Source of the DNA: Methanococcoides orientis
Lineage (GTDB): Archaea > Halobacteriota > Methanosarcinia > Methanosarcinales > Methanosarcinaceae
Direction: 5' to 3'
Length of the DNA stretch: 64,000 bases
NCBI RefSeq assembly: GCF_021184045.1
Contig: NZ_CP073710.1
Span: 1,002,685 to 1,066,684, forward strand
Shown in pieces: positions 1 to 10,734 of this stretch. The translations under genes and the position numbers were made by a program. The notes under the pieces are model-generated. The model had not been told where the DNA came from, searched no databases, and saw only the letters and a program-made list of their open reading frames with translations. The first letter of the stretch is position 1. Each line of letters begins with the position of its first letter.

Positions 1-225
1 ATCGCGGAACGCACCGATCTTGCAGATGATGTGTTGGAGAGCAAAAGGCAAGAACACAGAGCTATCAATGATGATACGCAAAACCATGTTGTTCTTGACA
101 GAGCTGCTAACATTGCAACCGAAAAAAACCTTGATTCCGGCGCTGTCAAAGAGATCTTTGAGATCCTTATCAGGATGAGCATTGAGCGCCAACATGAACT
201 TAGTGGGGAAGGGAACCTCCCCTAA
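1..225 (+). CDS. Chorismate mutase, AroQ class (5' end outside window)
   Basis: The reading frame is open from base 1, so the start lies upstream and only the last 74 residues are seen. The visible part matches the C-terminal two thirds of an AroQ-type all-helical chorismate mutase: an Ala-Glu-Arg helix, a Lys-Arg pair followed by an acidic Asn-Asp-Asp turn, and the final [16 protein letters not shown] helix that carries the active-site Ser/Gln side of this fold. The family converts chorismate to prephenate for Phe and Tyr synthesis in the cytoplasm. Its TAA stop overlaps the first possible ATG of purE by one base, so the two are probably co-transcribed. The family assignment rests on partial sequence. 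Confidence 0.8.
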   Translation: MAERTDLADDVLESKRQEHRAINDDTQNHVVLDRAANIATEKNLDSGAVKEIFEILIRMSIERQHELSGEGNLP

Positions 226-236
226 TGGAGATAAAA

Positions 237-626
237 ATGGTAGATATTTCAATATTAATGGGCTCTGAATCAGATCACGCAATTGCAAACCGCGTTACAA
301 AAGTATTGGAAGATACAAAATACTCCTTTGAAGTAAATGTTATTTCCGCACACAGAGACCCCGACAAACTTGAAGACCACATCGCCAGCAGTGATGCAAA
401 GGTCTACATTGCTATTGCAGGACTATCCGCCGCACTTCCGGGAGTCATTGCTTCCAAGACAATGAAACCTGTGATCGGTGTACCTGTCAGTGCAAAACTT
501 GGCGGACTTGATGCATTGCTCTCAGTTGTGCAGATGCCTCCAGGAGTGCCTGTTGCCAGCGTTGGTATCGATAACGGTGCAAATGCTGCAAAACTTGCAA
601 TAAGGATCCTCGATCTTATTGAATGA
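237..626 (+). CDS. purE: N5-carboxyaminoimidazole ribonucleotide mutase PurE
   Basis: A 129-residue protein with the PurE signatures: the N-terminal ILMGSESD nucleotide-binding loop, the SAHRDP motif with the catalytic His, and a [12 protein letters not shown] helix. PurE carries out a carboxylation or mutase step of purine synthesis (CAIR formation). An upstream ATG at 225 overlaps the chorismate mutase stop. I prefer the ATG at 237 because GGAG lies six bases before it and the protein then begins directly at the first beta strand. It is slightly shorter than typical bacterial PurE (about 160 residues), as many archaeal PurE proteins are. No purK is visible nearby. Confidence 0.92.
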   Translation: MVDISILMGSESDHAIANRVTKVLEDTKYSFEVNVISAHRDPDKLEDHIASSDAKVYIAIAGLSAALPGVIASKTMKPVIGVPVSAKLGGLDALLSVVQMPPGVPVASVGIDNGANAAKLAIRILDLIE

Positions 627-1082
627 TAAAATCGATCAAATTTAATAACTACAACAAAAATTAATCAAATAAATTAATGAAATATAATGAAACTTTATTT
701 TAAAGAATTTAAAGGGAAACGAAATAGATCCGAAAAGCAATCATTTTTCCCTAAATATTCTTTAATAAATTCTATTATTTTTACATATATTTCATTTTAC
801 TTTTACATCGATTCTATTTTATTTTTGTCACGAAACGACATTTTACTGATGTACATGATTCCCCAAAGATCCAGCTTTATTTTCGGCAAACAAATTAATT
901 TTATCGAGCATACAAAACCAACTAAAAACATATCAAGCCATAGCTTTCAGACCGGACTGAAATAGTTAAATATATTTAGTTGAATGCCTCTATTATAATA
1001 TAGAAAAATTCTCGAAACAATTACATTAGTGCATATTTCCTGTAAATATCTGCATATCATACTGTTAAAATGTGAGTTAACC
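627..1082. other. AT-rich intergenic region upstream of lonB
   Basis: This 456-base stretch is very AT-rich and holds no convincing gene. A 92-codon frame at 687-965 has biased low-complexity composition and no ribosome binding site. A TATA-like element (about 966-977) lies some 105 bases before the lonB start and could be its promoter, giving a long leader. Nothing else is recognisable. Confidence 0.5.
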
Positions 1083-2996
1083 ATGGACAACGAAATGACT
1101 CCTAATGAAGAAGCCGAACTGTTCGGTGAAGATTTTAACACTACAAATTCAATAGATGTACCTGAATTACTGATCGATCAGGTCATCGGGCAGGACCACG
1201 CCGTTGAAGTTGTAAAGAAAGCAGCTAGCCAAAGGCGTCATGTAATGATGATAGGTACACCAGGTACCGGAAAATCAATGCTCGCAAAAGCAATGGCTGA
1301 ACTTTTGCCAAAGGAAGAACTTGAAGATATAATGACATATCCTAATCTTGAGGACAATAACAATCCAAAGATCAGGGAAGTACCTGCCGGCAAAGGCAGG
1401 GAGATCGTGTTAGCCCATAAGATGGAATCACGCAAGAAAGCACAGTCACGCAATATGCTGATGATGTTCCTTGTATTTGGTATTGTAATGTATTCCTTCT
1501 ATGTTGGGCAGTTGCTCTGGGGTATCATTGCAGCTATCATGATACTTATGTTGACAAGACAGTTCATGCCAAAAGAAGAAATGATGATACCAAAGCTCAT
1601 CGTTTCAAATTACCAGAAAGACCACGCACCATACATCGATGCAACAGGAACACACGCTGGTGCACTCCTTGGAGATGTCAGACACGACCCATTCCAGTCA
1701 GGTGGACTTGAAACACCATCCCACGACAGGGTTGAGAGCGGAGACATCCACAAGTCACACAAAGGTGTGCTTTTCATTGACGAGATCAACACATTAAAAC
1801 TTGAATCACAGCAAAGCCTCCTCACAGCATTACAGGAGAAGGAATATGCCATTACAGGTCAGTCCGAACGCAGTTCCGGTGCACTTGTAAAGACAGAACC
1901 AGTTCCATGTGACTTCATCATGGTAGCAGCAGGTAACCTCGATGCCATGGAAAAGATGCACCCTGCACTGCGCTCACGTATCAAGGGATATGGATACGAG
2001 GTCTTCATGAGAGATTCAATGGAAGATACTCTTGAGAACAGGAAGACACTTGTCCGCTTTGTAGCACAGGAAGTTGCACGAGATGGACACATCCCTTCAT
2101 TTGATAAAGATGCAGTAAATGAAGTGATCAGGGAAGCAAGAAGAAGAGCAGGAAGAAAAGGCCATCTTACCCTTAAGTTCCGTGACCTTGGAGGACTTAT
2201 CCGGGTTGCCGGTGACATTGCTCACTCCGAGAACGCAGAGATCACAACTGCAAAGCATGTTCTGGCAGCAAAGAAGATCGCACGTTCAATTGAACAGCAA
2301 CTCGCAGACAGCTATCTGGAGAGGCGTAAGGACTATCAGCTCTTTACCAAGGTAGGAGCAGCTGTCGGCAGGGTCAACGGACTTGCGGTCATGGGTGGAG
2401 ATTCCGGCATTGTACTTCCGATCATGGCAGAAGTGACACCGACACAATCTACTGGTCAAGGACACGTTATCGCCACTGGTATGCTGAAAGATATAGCAAA
2501 GGAAGCTGTACAGAACGTTTCAGCAGTCATCAAGAACGTAACCGGGGACGATGTGATCAATCACGATATTCATATCCAGTTCATTGGAACCTATGAAGGT
2601 GTGGAAGGTGACAGTGCATCAATATCAATTGCAACTGCTGTTATATCTGCAATGGAAAACATCCCTATCGACCAGACCGTTGCAATGACAGGCTCTCTTT
2701 CTGTCAGAGGAGACGTACTGCCAATAGGCGGTGCTACCTACAAGATAGAAGCTGCAGCACAGGCAGGCATCAAGAAGGTCATTATTCCAAAATCCAACGA
2801 AGCCGATGTCCTTATCGAGGAGAACTATAGAGATATGGTTGAGATCATACCTGTAACAACAATTGCAGAGGTCATCGAACATAGCCTTGTAGGTGAAGAC
2901 AAAGCAGGCATTATTGAGAAGCTCAGGAAACTGACAGAAATGAATGCCATTCCAAAATCTGAAGTTGAAACGCTCACAGGTAGCAACAATGAATGA
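1083..2996 (+). CDS. lonB: Membrane-anchored ATP-dependent protease LonB
   Basis: A 637-residue archaeal LonB. It has a Walker A motif GTPGTGKS (residues 58-65), a two-segment hydrophobic membrane insert at about residues 122-156 that replaces the N-terminal substrate domain of bacterial Lon, a Walker B motif LFIDEIN, and a C-terminal Lon protease domain. The catalytic dyad reads as Ser511 (in GDSASIS) and Lys554 (in ATYKIEA); the 43-residue spacing matches the dyad of E. coli Lon. It degrades unfolded and regulatory proteins at the inner face of the membrane. The frame extends upstream to 1029, but the extra 18 residues are not family-like, so I take the ATG at 1083. The stop overlaps tldD by eight bases, indicating an operon with tldD and tldE. 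Confidence 0.95.
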   Translation: MDNEMTPNEEAELFGEDFNTTNSIDVPELLIDQVIGQDHAVEVVKKAASQRRHVMMIGTPGTGKSMLAKAMAELLPKEELEDIMTYPNLEDNNNPKIREVPAGKGREIVLAHKMESRKKAQSRNMLMMFLVFGIVMYSFYVGQLLWGIIAAIMILMLTRQFMPKEEMMIPKLIVSNYQKDHAPYIDATGTHAGALLGDVRHDPFQSGGLETPSHDRVESGDIHKSHKGVLFIDEINTLKLESQQSLLTALQEKEYAITGQSERSSGALVKTEPVPCDFIMVAAGNLDAMEKMHPALRSRIKGYGYEVFMRDSMEDTLENRKTLVRFVAQEVARDGHIPSFDKDAVNEVIREARRRAGRKGHLTLKFRDLGGLIRVAGDIAHSENAEITTAKHVLAAKKIARSIEQQLADSYLERRKDYQLFTKVGAAVGRVNGLAVMGGDSGIVLPIMAEVTPTQSTGQGHVIATGMLKDIAKEAVQNVSAVIKNVTGDDVINHDIHIQFIGTYEGVEGDSASISIATAVISAMENIPIDQTVAMTGSLSVRGDVLPIGGATYKIEAAAQAGIKKVIIPKSNEADVLIEENYRDMVEIIPVTTIAEVIEHSLVGEDKAGIIEKLRKLTEMNAIPKSEVETLTGSNNE

Positions 2997-4320
2997 AGTT
3001 TGTTTTTACGACGCCAGGGTGATCGATGGTACATCTACCTCGATCGTCCTTGATAATGGCAATATCGAAGAGATCTCGGTAAATTACAGCAGGGGATGTG
3101 GAGTTCGCGCATTATGCGGAGGATCCTGGGGATTTACTACAGCTGAGGGGAACTTTGATATTAAAGATGCTATCAGTTCGGCTTCAGAGCTTGCACAGCA
3201 GATGAACAACATCTCTCCAAAAGACAAGGTTGAGCTCAAACCCACGGAAGAACCGGTAGTTAAAGACCTCCCGGTTGCTACTATTGATCCCAAGGACATT
3301 CCAATTGAAGAGAAGGTCCAGTTGTTGAAAGACATAGACAGTCATGCAAAGATAGATGGAATTAGCAGTACCTCTGCAGTTTATTCTGAAGCTTCTGTCA
3401 AAGTACAATACATCAATTCCGAAGGTATTGATTGTGAATACGATCTAATAAGAACTGGATTCGCCATCAGTGCAGTGGCCAGCGAAGGCGGAGCTTACCA
3501 GGTAGGCAGAGAAAGCCGTTTCGGAGTTTCCGGCTATGAACTTTTTGAGAAGAACGATGTATTTGCTCTCGCCGAATCCGCAGGAAGAACTGCTGTGGAA
3601 TTACTTGGTGCAAAACAGGCAAAGGGTGGAACACTTCCCGTTATACTCGACCCGGAACTTGCAGGCGTATTTGCCCATGAAGCCGTAGGCCATGCATCTG
3701 AAGCAGACCTTGTACTTGAAGGAAGCTCCATACTTGAAGGACGTATCGGAGAACAGATCGCTTCACCACTTATTAACATAATCGATGACCCTACTATTCA
3801 TGAATACGGGTACTACCCCTTTGATTCTGAAGGTGTCACGTCCTCAAAGACCACCATCATAAAAGATGGTACCTTAAACTCATACATACACTCAAGGGAA
3901 ACTGCAGCAGCCCTTGGCGGAGAACCCGGGAACTGTCGCGCACAGGGATATTCTGAACCTATCGTAAGGATGAGCAATACTTATATTGACAATGGTGATT
4001 CCAATTTTGACGAGATGCTGGAAGATGTCAAAGACGGCATGTACCTTACCGGCTCACGTGGCGGTCAGGTCAATACAGGTGAGGGGATATTCCAGTTCAA
4101 TGCCGAAAAAGGTTATCTTATAGAGAATGGGGAAGTGACCACATTGATTCGCGATGTATCCCTTTCCGGCAAAACACTTGAGATCCTTAATAATGTCACA
4201 ATGGTCGGAAACGACCTTAAGATGCATTCGGGAAGATGTGGTAAAGGCGGTCAGCTTGCACCGGTCTCGGATGGTTCACCACACATATCAATTTCAAAAG
4301 CACTAGTAGGAGGTGCCTGA
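2989..4320 (+). CDS. tldD: TldD metalloprotease subunit
   Basis: A 443-residue TldD family protein. The HExxxH zinc motif (HEAVGH, residues 230-235) and the conserved C-terminal segment rich in GRCGKGGQ are present. TldD pairs with TldE (PmbA) to form a heterodimeric metalloprotease that degrades unfolded or modified peptides; this is known from E. coli, where the pair matures microcin B17. The start at 2989 lies inside the end of lonB (eight-base overlap), and an earlier in-frame ATG at 2944 would add residues that duplicate lonB sequence out of frame. Translational coupling with lonB upstream and tldE downstream is likely. Confidence 0.93.
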   Translation: MNEVCFYDARVIDGTSTSIVLDNGNIEEISVNYSRGCGVRALCGGSWGFTTAEGNFDIKDAISSASELAQQMNNISPKDKVELKPTEEPVVKDLPVATIDPKDIPIEEKVQLLKDIDSHAKIDGISSTSAVYSEASVKVQYINSEGIDCEYDLIRTGFAISAVASEGGAYQVGRESRFGVSGYELFEKNDVFALAESAGRTAVELLGAKQAKGGTLPVILDPELAGVFAHEAVGHASEADLVLEGSSILEGRIGEQIASPLINIIDDPTIHEYGYYPFDSEGVTSSKTTIIKDGTLNSYIHSRETAAALGGEPGNCRAQGYSEPIVRMSNTYIDNGDSNFDEMLEDVKDGMYLTGSRGGQVNTGEGIFQFNAEKGYLIENGEVTTLIRDVSLSGKTLEILNNVTMVGNDLKMHSGRCGKGGQLAPVSDGSPHISISKALVGGA

Positions 4321-4321
4321 G

Positions 4322-5632
4322 ATGTTCGACCTTGCTGAAAAAACACTGAAAATAGCTGAACAACTGGGTGCCGATGAAGCTGAAGTTTTTATCGTACACA
4401 GCCGGTCCATAACTGCAGATATAAAGAAGAACACGATCGAATCCGCAAAAGACAGAAGCAGTCAGGGTATTGGAATTCGAACTATTGTCAACGGTGCAGT
4501 AGGTTTTGCAAGCACAAATATCGTGGAAAGTATCGATGAAACTGTAAAAGTAGCTGTAGATTCTGCAAAAATAAGAGAAAGCGATCCGGACTGGAGATCA
4601 CTGCCTTCAAATTCAAAATATCCGAAAGTTTCAGGAACCTTTGACAAAAAGATAGAGGAGCTTGGGCTGGACGAGTGTATTTCACTGACAGGTGAAATGA
4701 TCAATGGTGCGTTGTCAATACCAAACATTAACACGACCTCAGGGAGTTTCTCCACAACTATCAGCAAACAAATGATAATGAACACCAACGGTGTTGAGGT
4801 AATTGATGAAGGTACCGGAGTCTCCGGTTTCGTAGATGTTATCACAACAGAAGGAGACATCTCCACAGCCTATGACTTTGAGGTATCACGTTTCCTTGAC
4901 ATTGATACGTTCAACATAGGTAAAAATGCTTCAGACCTTGCCATCAGATCACAGAACGGCATATCCATCGAACCTCAGAAAACGAATGTCATACTTCACC
5001 CATTCGCATTTTCCGACATCCTCGGAAATACATTTGAACCATCCATTGATGCCGATAATGTGCAAAAGGGAAGATCATCGCTTATAGGTAAGATCGATGA
5101 AGAAATTGCCACATCAGAGCTCACAATAGTAGACGATGGCACCCTTCATGCTGGTATTGAGACATCCATCTCCGATGAAGAAGGAACCCCATCCCAGCGC
5201 ACAGAGATCATCGATAAGGGTATTTTCAGATCCTACCTCTATGATAACTATACTGCAGGAAAGGATGATACCAACAGTACAGGAAATGGTACACGCCACT
5301 CCTATGCTTCCACACCTTCGGTAGGTTCTCGTAATCTGATCATAGATTATCCTCAAAGTGATGTAATAGCTGAAACTGAAGAAGGTGTCTTTATCAACAC
5401 GGTGATAGGTGCCCATACTGCAAATGCTATTTCAGGAGACTTCTCAGTAGAAGCCAGGAACGCCTTCACAATAAAGGACGGACAAATAGACAAACCTATC
5501 AAGTCCCTTATGCTTTCAGGCAATATCTTTGAAATGCTCAATAACATAACCGGTGCTGGAGCCGATGTTCGCAAAGTTGGTGGAACAATTGCACCATCAC
5601 TGAGAGTATCCAATATGAGCATTGTAGGATAA
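4322..5632 (+). CDS. pmbA: TldE/PmbA family protein
   Basis: A 436-residue partner of TldD. It shares the family fold and the C-terminal pattern (SLMLSGNIFEMLNNI, then GGTIAPSLRV) but lacks the HExxxH zinc motif, as expected for the non-catalytic TldE/PmbA subunit. A GTG at 4313 opens the same frame, but a strong GGAGGT at 4309-4314 sits seven bases before the ATG at 4322, so I choose that start. The gene begins two bases after the tldD stop. With lonB and tldD it forms a three-gene proteolysis operon; a shared role in peptide turnover is inference. Confidence 0.92.
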   Translation: MFDLAEKTLKIAEQLGADEAEVFIVHSRSITADIKKNTIESAKDRSSQGIGIRTIVNGAVGFASTNIVESIDETVKVAVDSAKIRESDPDWRSLPSNSKYPKVSGTFDKKIEELGLDECISLTGEMINGALSIPNINTTSGSFSTTISKQMIMNTNGVEVIDEGTGVSGFVDVITTEGDISTAYDFEVSRFLDIDTFNIGKNASDLAIRSQNGISIEPQKTNVILHPFAFSDILGNTFEPSIDADNVQKGRSSLIGKIDEEIATSELTIVDDGTLHAGIETSISDEEGTPSQRTEIIDKGIFRSYLYDNYTAGKDDTNSTGNGTRHSYASTPSVGSRNLIIDYPQSDVIAETEEGVFINTVIGAHTANAISGDFSVEARNAFTIKDGQIDKPIKSLMLSGNIFEMLNNITGAGADVRKVGGTIAPSLRVSNMSIVG

Positions 5633-5815
5633 AAAGCAATAATAGCGATATAAATCATAAATAAATCGTAAAATAGTAATGATTATATATTGTTCATTAC
5701 AATAATGATTGTAAGGTTCAAATATAAATCGCTTACTGAAAACCGATGTATTATAGCAGTGATCGTATGAAAAATAATGAATTTGACTCCGAAACCCTGT
5801 CCATTAGGTGTTAAT

Positions 5816-6625
5816 ATGGCTGAGAATGGTAGAACCAAAATACTTGTAGTCGACGATGAACCTGATAATGTCGAATTGCTTACTGCATACCTATCATACG
5901 ATTATGATATAGTTCCAGCATACAGTGGCAGGGAAGCCCTTAAGATCCTGGAGAATTCACAACAGAATTTACCGGACCTTGTTTTGATGGACATTATGTT
6001 AAAGGATGGAATGGACGGTGTGGAAGCTGCAAACCATATCCATATCGACTACGAGATACCTCTTGTCTACATCACTGCCTATGCCGATGAAACCATTATG
6101 CAAAGAGCAAAGTTGACAGAACCTTTTGGTTATATACTCAAGCCCTTTGAGGAAAGTGAACTTCGCACCAACATCGAGATCGCTCTTTACAAGCATGAGA
6201 TGGAGAGTAAACTAAAGGAAAGTCAGAAATGGCTTACTGCAATACTAAACAACACTGGCGATGCAATGATCGCTACTGACCAGGATGGCTACATTAAGTT
6301 CATGAACCCTTTTTCAGAAGCACTTACCGGCTGGAAGCAGGATGATGTACTTGGAAAACCATTAAAGGACATATTCTATGTCGAAAGTGAAGAAACCGGT
6401 AAAGCCGCTGAGGACCCCATTGAGAAAGTCGTTCGCGAAGGTATGTTCTATGGACTTGCAAGCCAGACACTTCTGGTTACAAAGACCAACACAAGAATCC
6501 CTGTCGATATCATCGGATCACCCATTAAAGGCGAGAACGACAAATTGATAGGTGTTCTGATAAGTTTCTGCGATATTTCAGATAGGAAGAGGATCGAGAA
6601 TCTTATCTACAAAGAAAGGATGTAA
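5816..6625 (+). CDS. Response regulator with receiver and PAS domains
   Basis: A 269-residue protein. The receiver domain (residues about 6-122) has the acidic pair DDE, phospho-acceptor Asp59 in LMDIM, a conserved Thr in YITAYAD, and Lys in YILKPF. A PAS sensor domain follows (about 135-255), ending in a coiled segment FCDISDRKRIEN. It stops where a histidine kinase would normally begin, with TAA immediately followed by TAG, so no kinase or output domain is present. Single REC-PAS proteins are common in methanogens and probably relay signals to a separate kinase. An upstream ATG at 5777 is possible, but the ATG at 5816 (TAGGTG eight bases before) begins right at the domain. Confidence 0.88.
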   Translation: MAENGRTKILVVDDEPDNVELLTAYLSYDYDIVPAYSGREALKILENSQQNLPDLVLMDIMLKDGMDGVEAANHIHIDYEIPLVYITAYADETIMQRAKLTEPFGYILKPFEESELRTNIEIALYKHEMESKLKESQKWLTAILNNTGDAMIATDQDGYIKFMNPFSEALTGWKQDDVLGKPLKDIFYVESEETGKAAEDPIEKVVREGMFYGLASQTLLVTKTNTRIPVDIIGSPIKGENDKLIGVLISFCDISDRKRIENLIYKERM

Positions 6626-6660
6626 TAGGGATATAGATTTTTTAGACTACTTTTAGTCAA

Positions 6661-6773
6661 TCATTTTTTGTCCTTATGAACCACATCTGAAGCATTTTCA
6701 GAAACATCATCCTCTGCAACTTTTGTTTTATCTCGGAGACCCACAACAATGTCTCTTGCTTTCACATTATAAT
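6661..6773 (-). pseudogene. Frameshifted cytoplasmic tail of the FN3-type protease
   Basis: Downstream of the TAA at 6767, a different minus-strand frame encodes about 37 residues, from KGYNVKARD to SDVVHKDKK and a TGA at 6661-6663. This matches the C-terminal tail of the paralogue at 10975 (KGYHIKAKD ... SDVIHKNKK). Removing one T from the run at about 6767-6772 joins the frames. I read this as a single-base insertion, or a sequencing error, separating the tail from the gene. Confidence 0.7.
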
Positions 6774-9700
6774 CCTTTTGATCTTGCAACATACGAAGCT
6801 AATACCAATATAAGCACCATAACCACTGGTATTACAAAGAATAGTATTTCAAACTCCGAGTCAGCTGCTTCTTCAAATCCAGTTTCGTTCAAGTCTTCTA
6901 CTGAGGGTTCAGTAATATTAACAGTACTGGAAACAACAAAAAATCTGGAATCCTCTTCAATTAAACCAATATCATCGGCCACAGCTCCGTTATCCATATC
7001 TGCTGCAATAGCAAATGGTGAAAATCCCGGTGTTTCCGCTTCGAAGTAGATGTATGATCCATCTTCTCCGATCATCTCGGTATCAAGAGCATTCCATTTG
7101 CCTTCACTGTGTCGATATAGTACTATTGAATTCTCATCAATGCCATCCTCTGCCAGCCAGTCTTTTGGCACACTGAACCCTATAACAGGACCAGCAATGT
7201 TATCTGCTGTAGCAAATCCTGATTTACCAACCCAGATGTTAAGATTGCTATAAACAATTCCCGGAGCACTTTCATCGACCATTGCAGATTTGTTCTTAAG
7301 CACTTCGATAGTTGTTGAAACTCTTCCACTATTCCTCAGTGCAGAGAAATTGATGTATTGAATTGCATTCTGTCCATCATCGAAGAGATAACTAATTGTA
7401 AGTCCACCTACAATGTTCTCTGTTTTCACATCCTTAAATACGATGTTATCGAAAGCTTCACCGGTAGACCCACCGCCACCTCCGGAAGAGGAACTACTAC
7501 CAGATGATGTATCATCTGACTTTGTAGCACTTGTACTTATACTCAGATTTACCCAGCTGGAATTGATATTACCGACACTATCAACAGTACGGGTACTAAG
7601 TTCATAAACGGCATCAGCAGTAAGACCACCAGCATTATACGAGGTTGAACTGGTATTAGTCTGGAAAATACCGTCAAGATACAACTCAACATGGTCAAGG
7701 TCAGGATCAGAAGGATTGGACCAGCTCCAATTTATCCAGGTTTCCCCAGGACTACCGCTAAGACCGGTTATACTGGATGGTGTAGTGGTATCGGCAGTGG
7801 TATTTGTACTGGAATTTATCCAATTGAAATTGATGTTACCGACGTTATCAACAGTCCTGGTGCTTAATTCATAACTTGTGTTTGCAGTGAGATGTGTAGC
7901 ATTATAATAAGTTGAACTAGTGTTCAATTTGAAAATATCATCAAGGTAGATCTCAACATGAGAAAAGTCAGGATCATAAGGATTGCTCCAGCTCCAATTG
8001 ATCCAGGTTTCCCCAGGACTGCCAACAAGACCTGTTATACTGGAAGGAGCAGTGATGTCGTTGCTTACAGTAGAATTTATCCAATTGACATTGATGTTAC
8101 CAACGATATCAACGGTCCTGGTGCTCAATTCATAACTGGTATTTGCAGTAAGAGGTGTAGCATTATAATAAGTTGAACTGCTGTTCAACTTTAAAACACC
8201 ATTAAGATAAAGTTCTACATGATCAAAGTCAGGATCAGAAGGATTGGTCCAGCTCCAGTTGATCCAGGTTTCCCCAGGACTGCCAACAAGGCCTGTTATA
8301 CTGGAAGGAGCAGTTGTATCGGCAGTGGTGTTCACACTGGAATTGATCCAACTGGAATTAATGTTACCAACGATATCAACGGTCCTGGTGCTCAATTCGT
8401 AACTGGTATTTGCAGTAAGAGGTGTAGCATTATAATAAGTTGAACTGCTGTTCAACTTTAAAACACCATTAAGATAAAGTTCTACATGATCAAAGTCAGG
8501 ATCAGAAGGATTGGTCCAGCTCCAATTTATCCAGGTTTCACTGGGCAGAGCATTAAGATCGCTTATGCTGGAAGGAGCAATAGAATCATTACCAAATAAT
8601 CCGGACATAACAATTGCAAATGGTTGTGGTCCTTGTGGGACGTTTGTTCCATTCACTGTTATCGTATACCAGCCGGTAGTTGGAGATAACAATTCAACCT
8701 GTTCTACATTGTTTATAGTATCGGGCTGGCTTCCCCCATTTCCTAAATAGGTATCATAAGGACCTGTTACGACTAGATCTAAGTTATTGATCAATTCACC
8801 TGCAGCAATTAGGGATCCGGGATAGTCAGTCCAAACGAGCGTTATTTTGAGGGGGACAGAGCTGCTACCAACGTAATAATTAATATCCCAGGATTCAGAT
8901 GTATTTAAGCTAACCGTACTTGAGGTATCATTGAAATATATTTTGCGAGGAAACGTTGGAAAAAGTGATTCACCGACATCCACACGCCCCCATCCTTGTG
9001 CTGCATCAGGATGCACTTGTATCTCCTATACACCATCATATTGGCCGGGAGACATATCATAAGCACCGTTTATTATTGTAGCCTTAAGTAAGGCTGCAGA
9101 AGGTGTTATGTTTTCATATTCTACATAATATTGCCTCACAAGTGCAGCAGAACCCGCAACTATCGGGGTAGACATACTTGTCCCAGAACTATAACGGTAA
9201 TAAGCATCGTAATCTCCCCACAATTGTCCAGTTGCCACGCTTGACCTAGTCGATATGATATAGGTCCCAGGTGCTACTACATCAGGTTTGATACGCCCAT
9301 CGTCAGTAGGACCCCTACTGCTGAATGCTGCAATTCCTTCGCTATTATTTGCCATTTTGTCACTGTATATTGGTTCAGTAGGCCAAAGAAATGGCTTTCT
9401 GTCACCATATGTATCAGACATGTCTGGCCTGTAGTTCTCGGATGCACCAATTGTCAGGCAATTTTTTGCTGTCGCAGGTGATCCCATAGAATCAAGGTCT
9501 ATTACTCCATCATAGTTTGAATCAACACCATCATTACCAGCAGAAAACAAGATCAACATATCCGGATGCTCCCATGTGAAAAGATCAACATCCTGTGAAT
9601 AAGATGTATATTGGCCATGATCCGAAGATCCCCAACTGTTTGTATGAATTCTTGCATTCAGGTCATACGCTTGCTGGAAAAGGCTTGAAAGATGTGTAGG

Positions 9701-10720
9701 AATTCCACTAAGGCGACCATATCGATCTTCGACCGCCTGAAAAACAAGATGTGCCTCTGGTGCCATCCCATTGAATTGGCCATTAGAGTTAGAACCATTT
9801 CCAAGGACAGATCCTGCAACATGAGTTCCGTGTCCACTGAAAATGTCTGCTGCACCATTACCAGAGAGATCAATTAATGCATCGATCCTTCCTTCAAGAT
9901 CATCATGCATTGAGCCATCATTAAAACCTGTATCCAATCCAGTGTCTGCCACTGCTATGACCTGACCGCTTCCATTCAATCCATGTGTATCCTGAACATA
10001 AGGAACGTTGATTATACCAGCTGCAATATCGTTCAATATAACAGGTTGGTGGTATTCTTCTATCCAGCTAACTCCTTTGATAGCTGCAATATCAGATATT
10101 TTTGTACCATCGATCCTTACCCTCATCAGATCTCCGGAATTATCAACAATTTCACCACCCTGTCCGATAATCTCATTAAAAATACGCTCATTATCCTCTG
10201 CATTGAAGAGAATAACAAGTATCTCTATCTGATCGGACTCACCTGAAATCGAGGATAAGGAAGGACTTATCCTGTATGATGGGTGATAAGGACCAATCCA
10301 TTGTACAGAATCCAGAATCTCAATCTCTGCTTTCACTGAGGAGTTCATGCTTACAATAAAGGCATTATTTGGAACATAATCAAAAATAGTTGCACCAGTA
10401 TCCCTTACATCCTGTTTCCACTCTTCAAGTATATATCCACTGAACTGAACGATATAATATTCACCGTCCCCTGATAAAGAAATACTTTCTGTAGATGTCA
10501 GACTGGAAACAAAAGCAGCTTCTTCCGTATTGAATTGTGAAGCTTTAAGCAAAATATATCTTCCATCATTAGAAGTAGCAGAACTATAACTGCTGCTATG
10601 ATCAAAACTACTTCCAGTAGTATTTTTCGGCAGTGATGATCCGGAAGCAGATGCTAAGATCGGAAATAACATTGCCACCACTAAAAAGATAATCAAGAAC
10701 CAAATCGTTTTTCTTTGCAA
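6767..10720 (-). CDS. Subtilisin-like surface protease with FN3-like repeats, interrupted by in-frame UAG
   Basis: One continuous frame of 1317 codons if UAG is read through. It holds a signal peptide, a propeptide, an S8 protease domain (Asp in VADTGLDTG, His in GHGTHVAGS, Ser in GTSMSTPIVAG), four FN3-like repeats of about 89 residues (ETWINWSWTNPSDPD), a Ser/Gly linker, a PGF-pre-PGF domain and a C-terminal membrane segment. A TAG at 9026-9028 falls where the paralogue at 10975-16680 has Gln, just after the protease core, and homology continues in frame on both sides. Translation stops at 6767, but the paralogue's tail continues in another frame to 6661, so an indel truncated the cytoplasmic tail. 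Start is TTG. It is either a pyrrolysine-containing protein or a decaying gene; if UAG stops translation, a 564-residue protease without anchor is made. Confidence 0.75.
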
Positions 10721-10734
10721 TTTAACCCTCTTAT

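Noticed and set aside
687-965. 92-codon open frame upstream of lonB
   Set aside because: Phe/Ile/Ser/Lys-biased translation of AT-rich DNA, no binding site, no recognisable fold.
7958-8443. Plus-strand frames of 72-74 codons in the first protease gene
   Set aside because: They are antisense of the FN3-like repeats.
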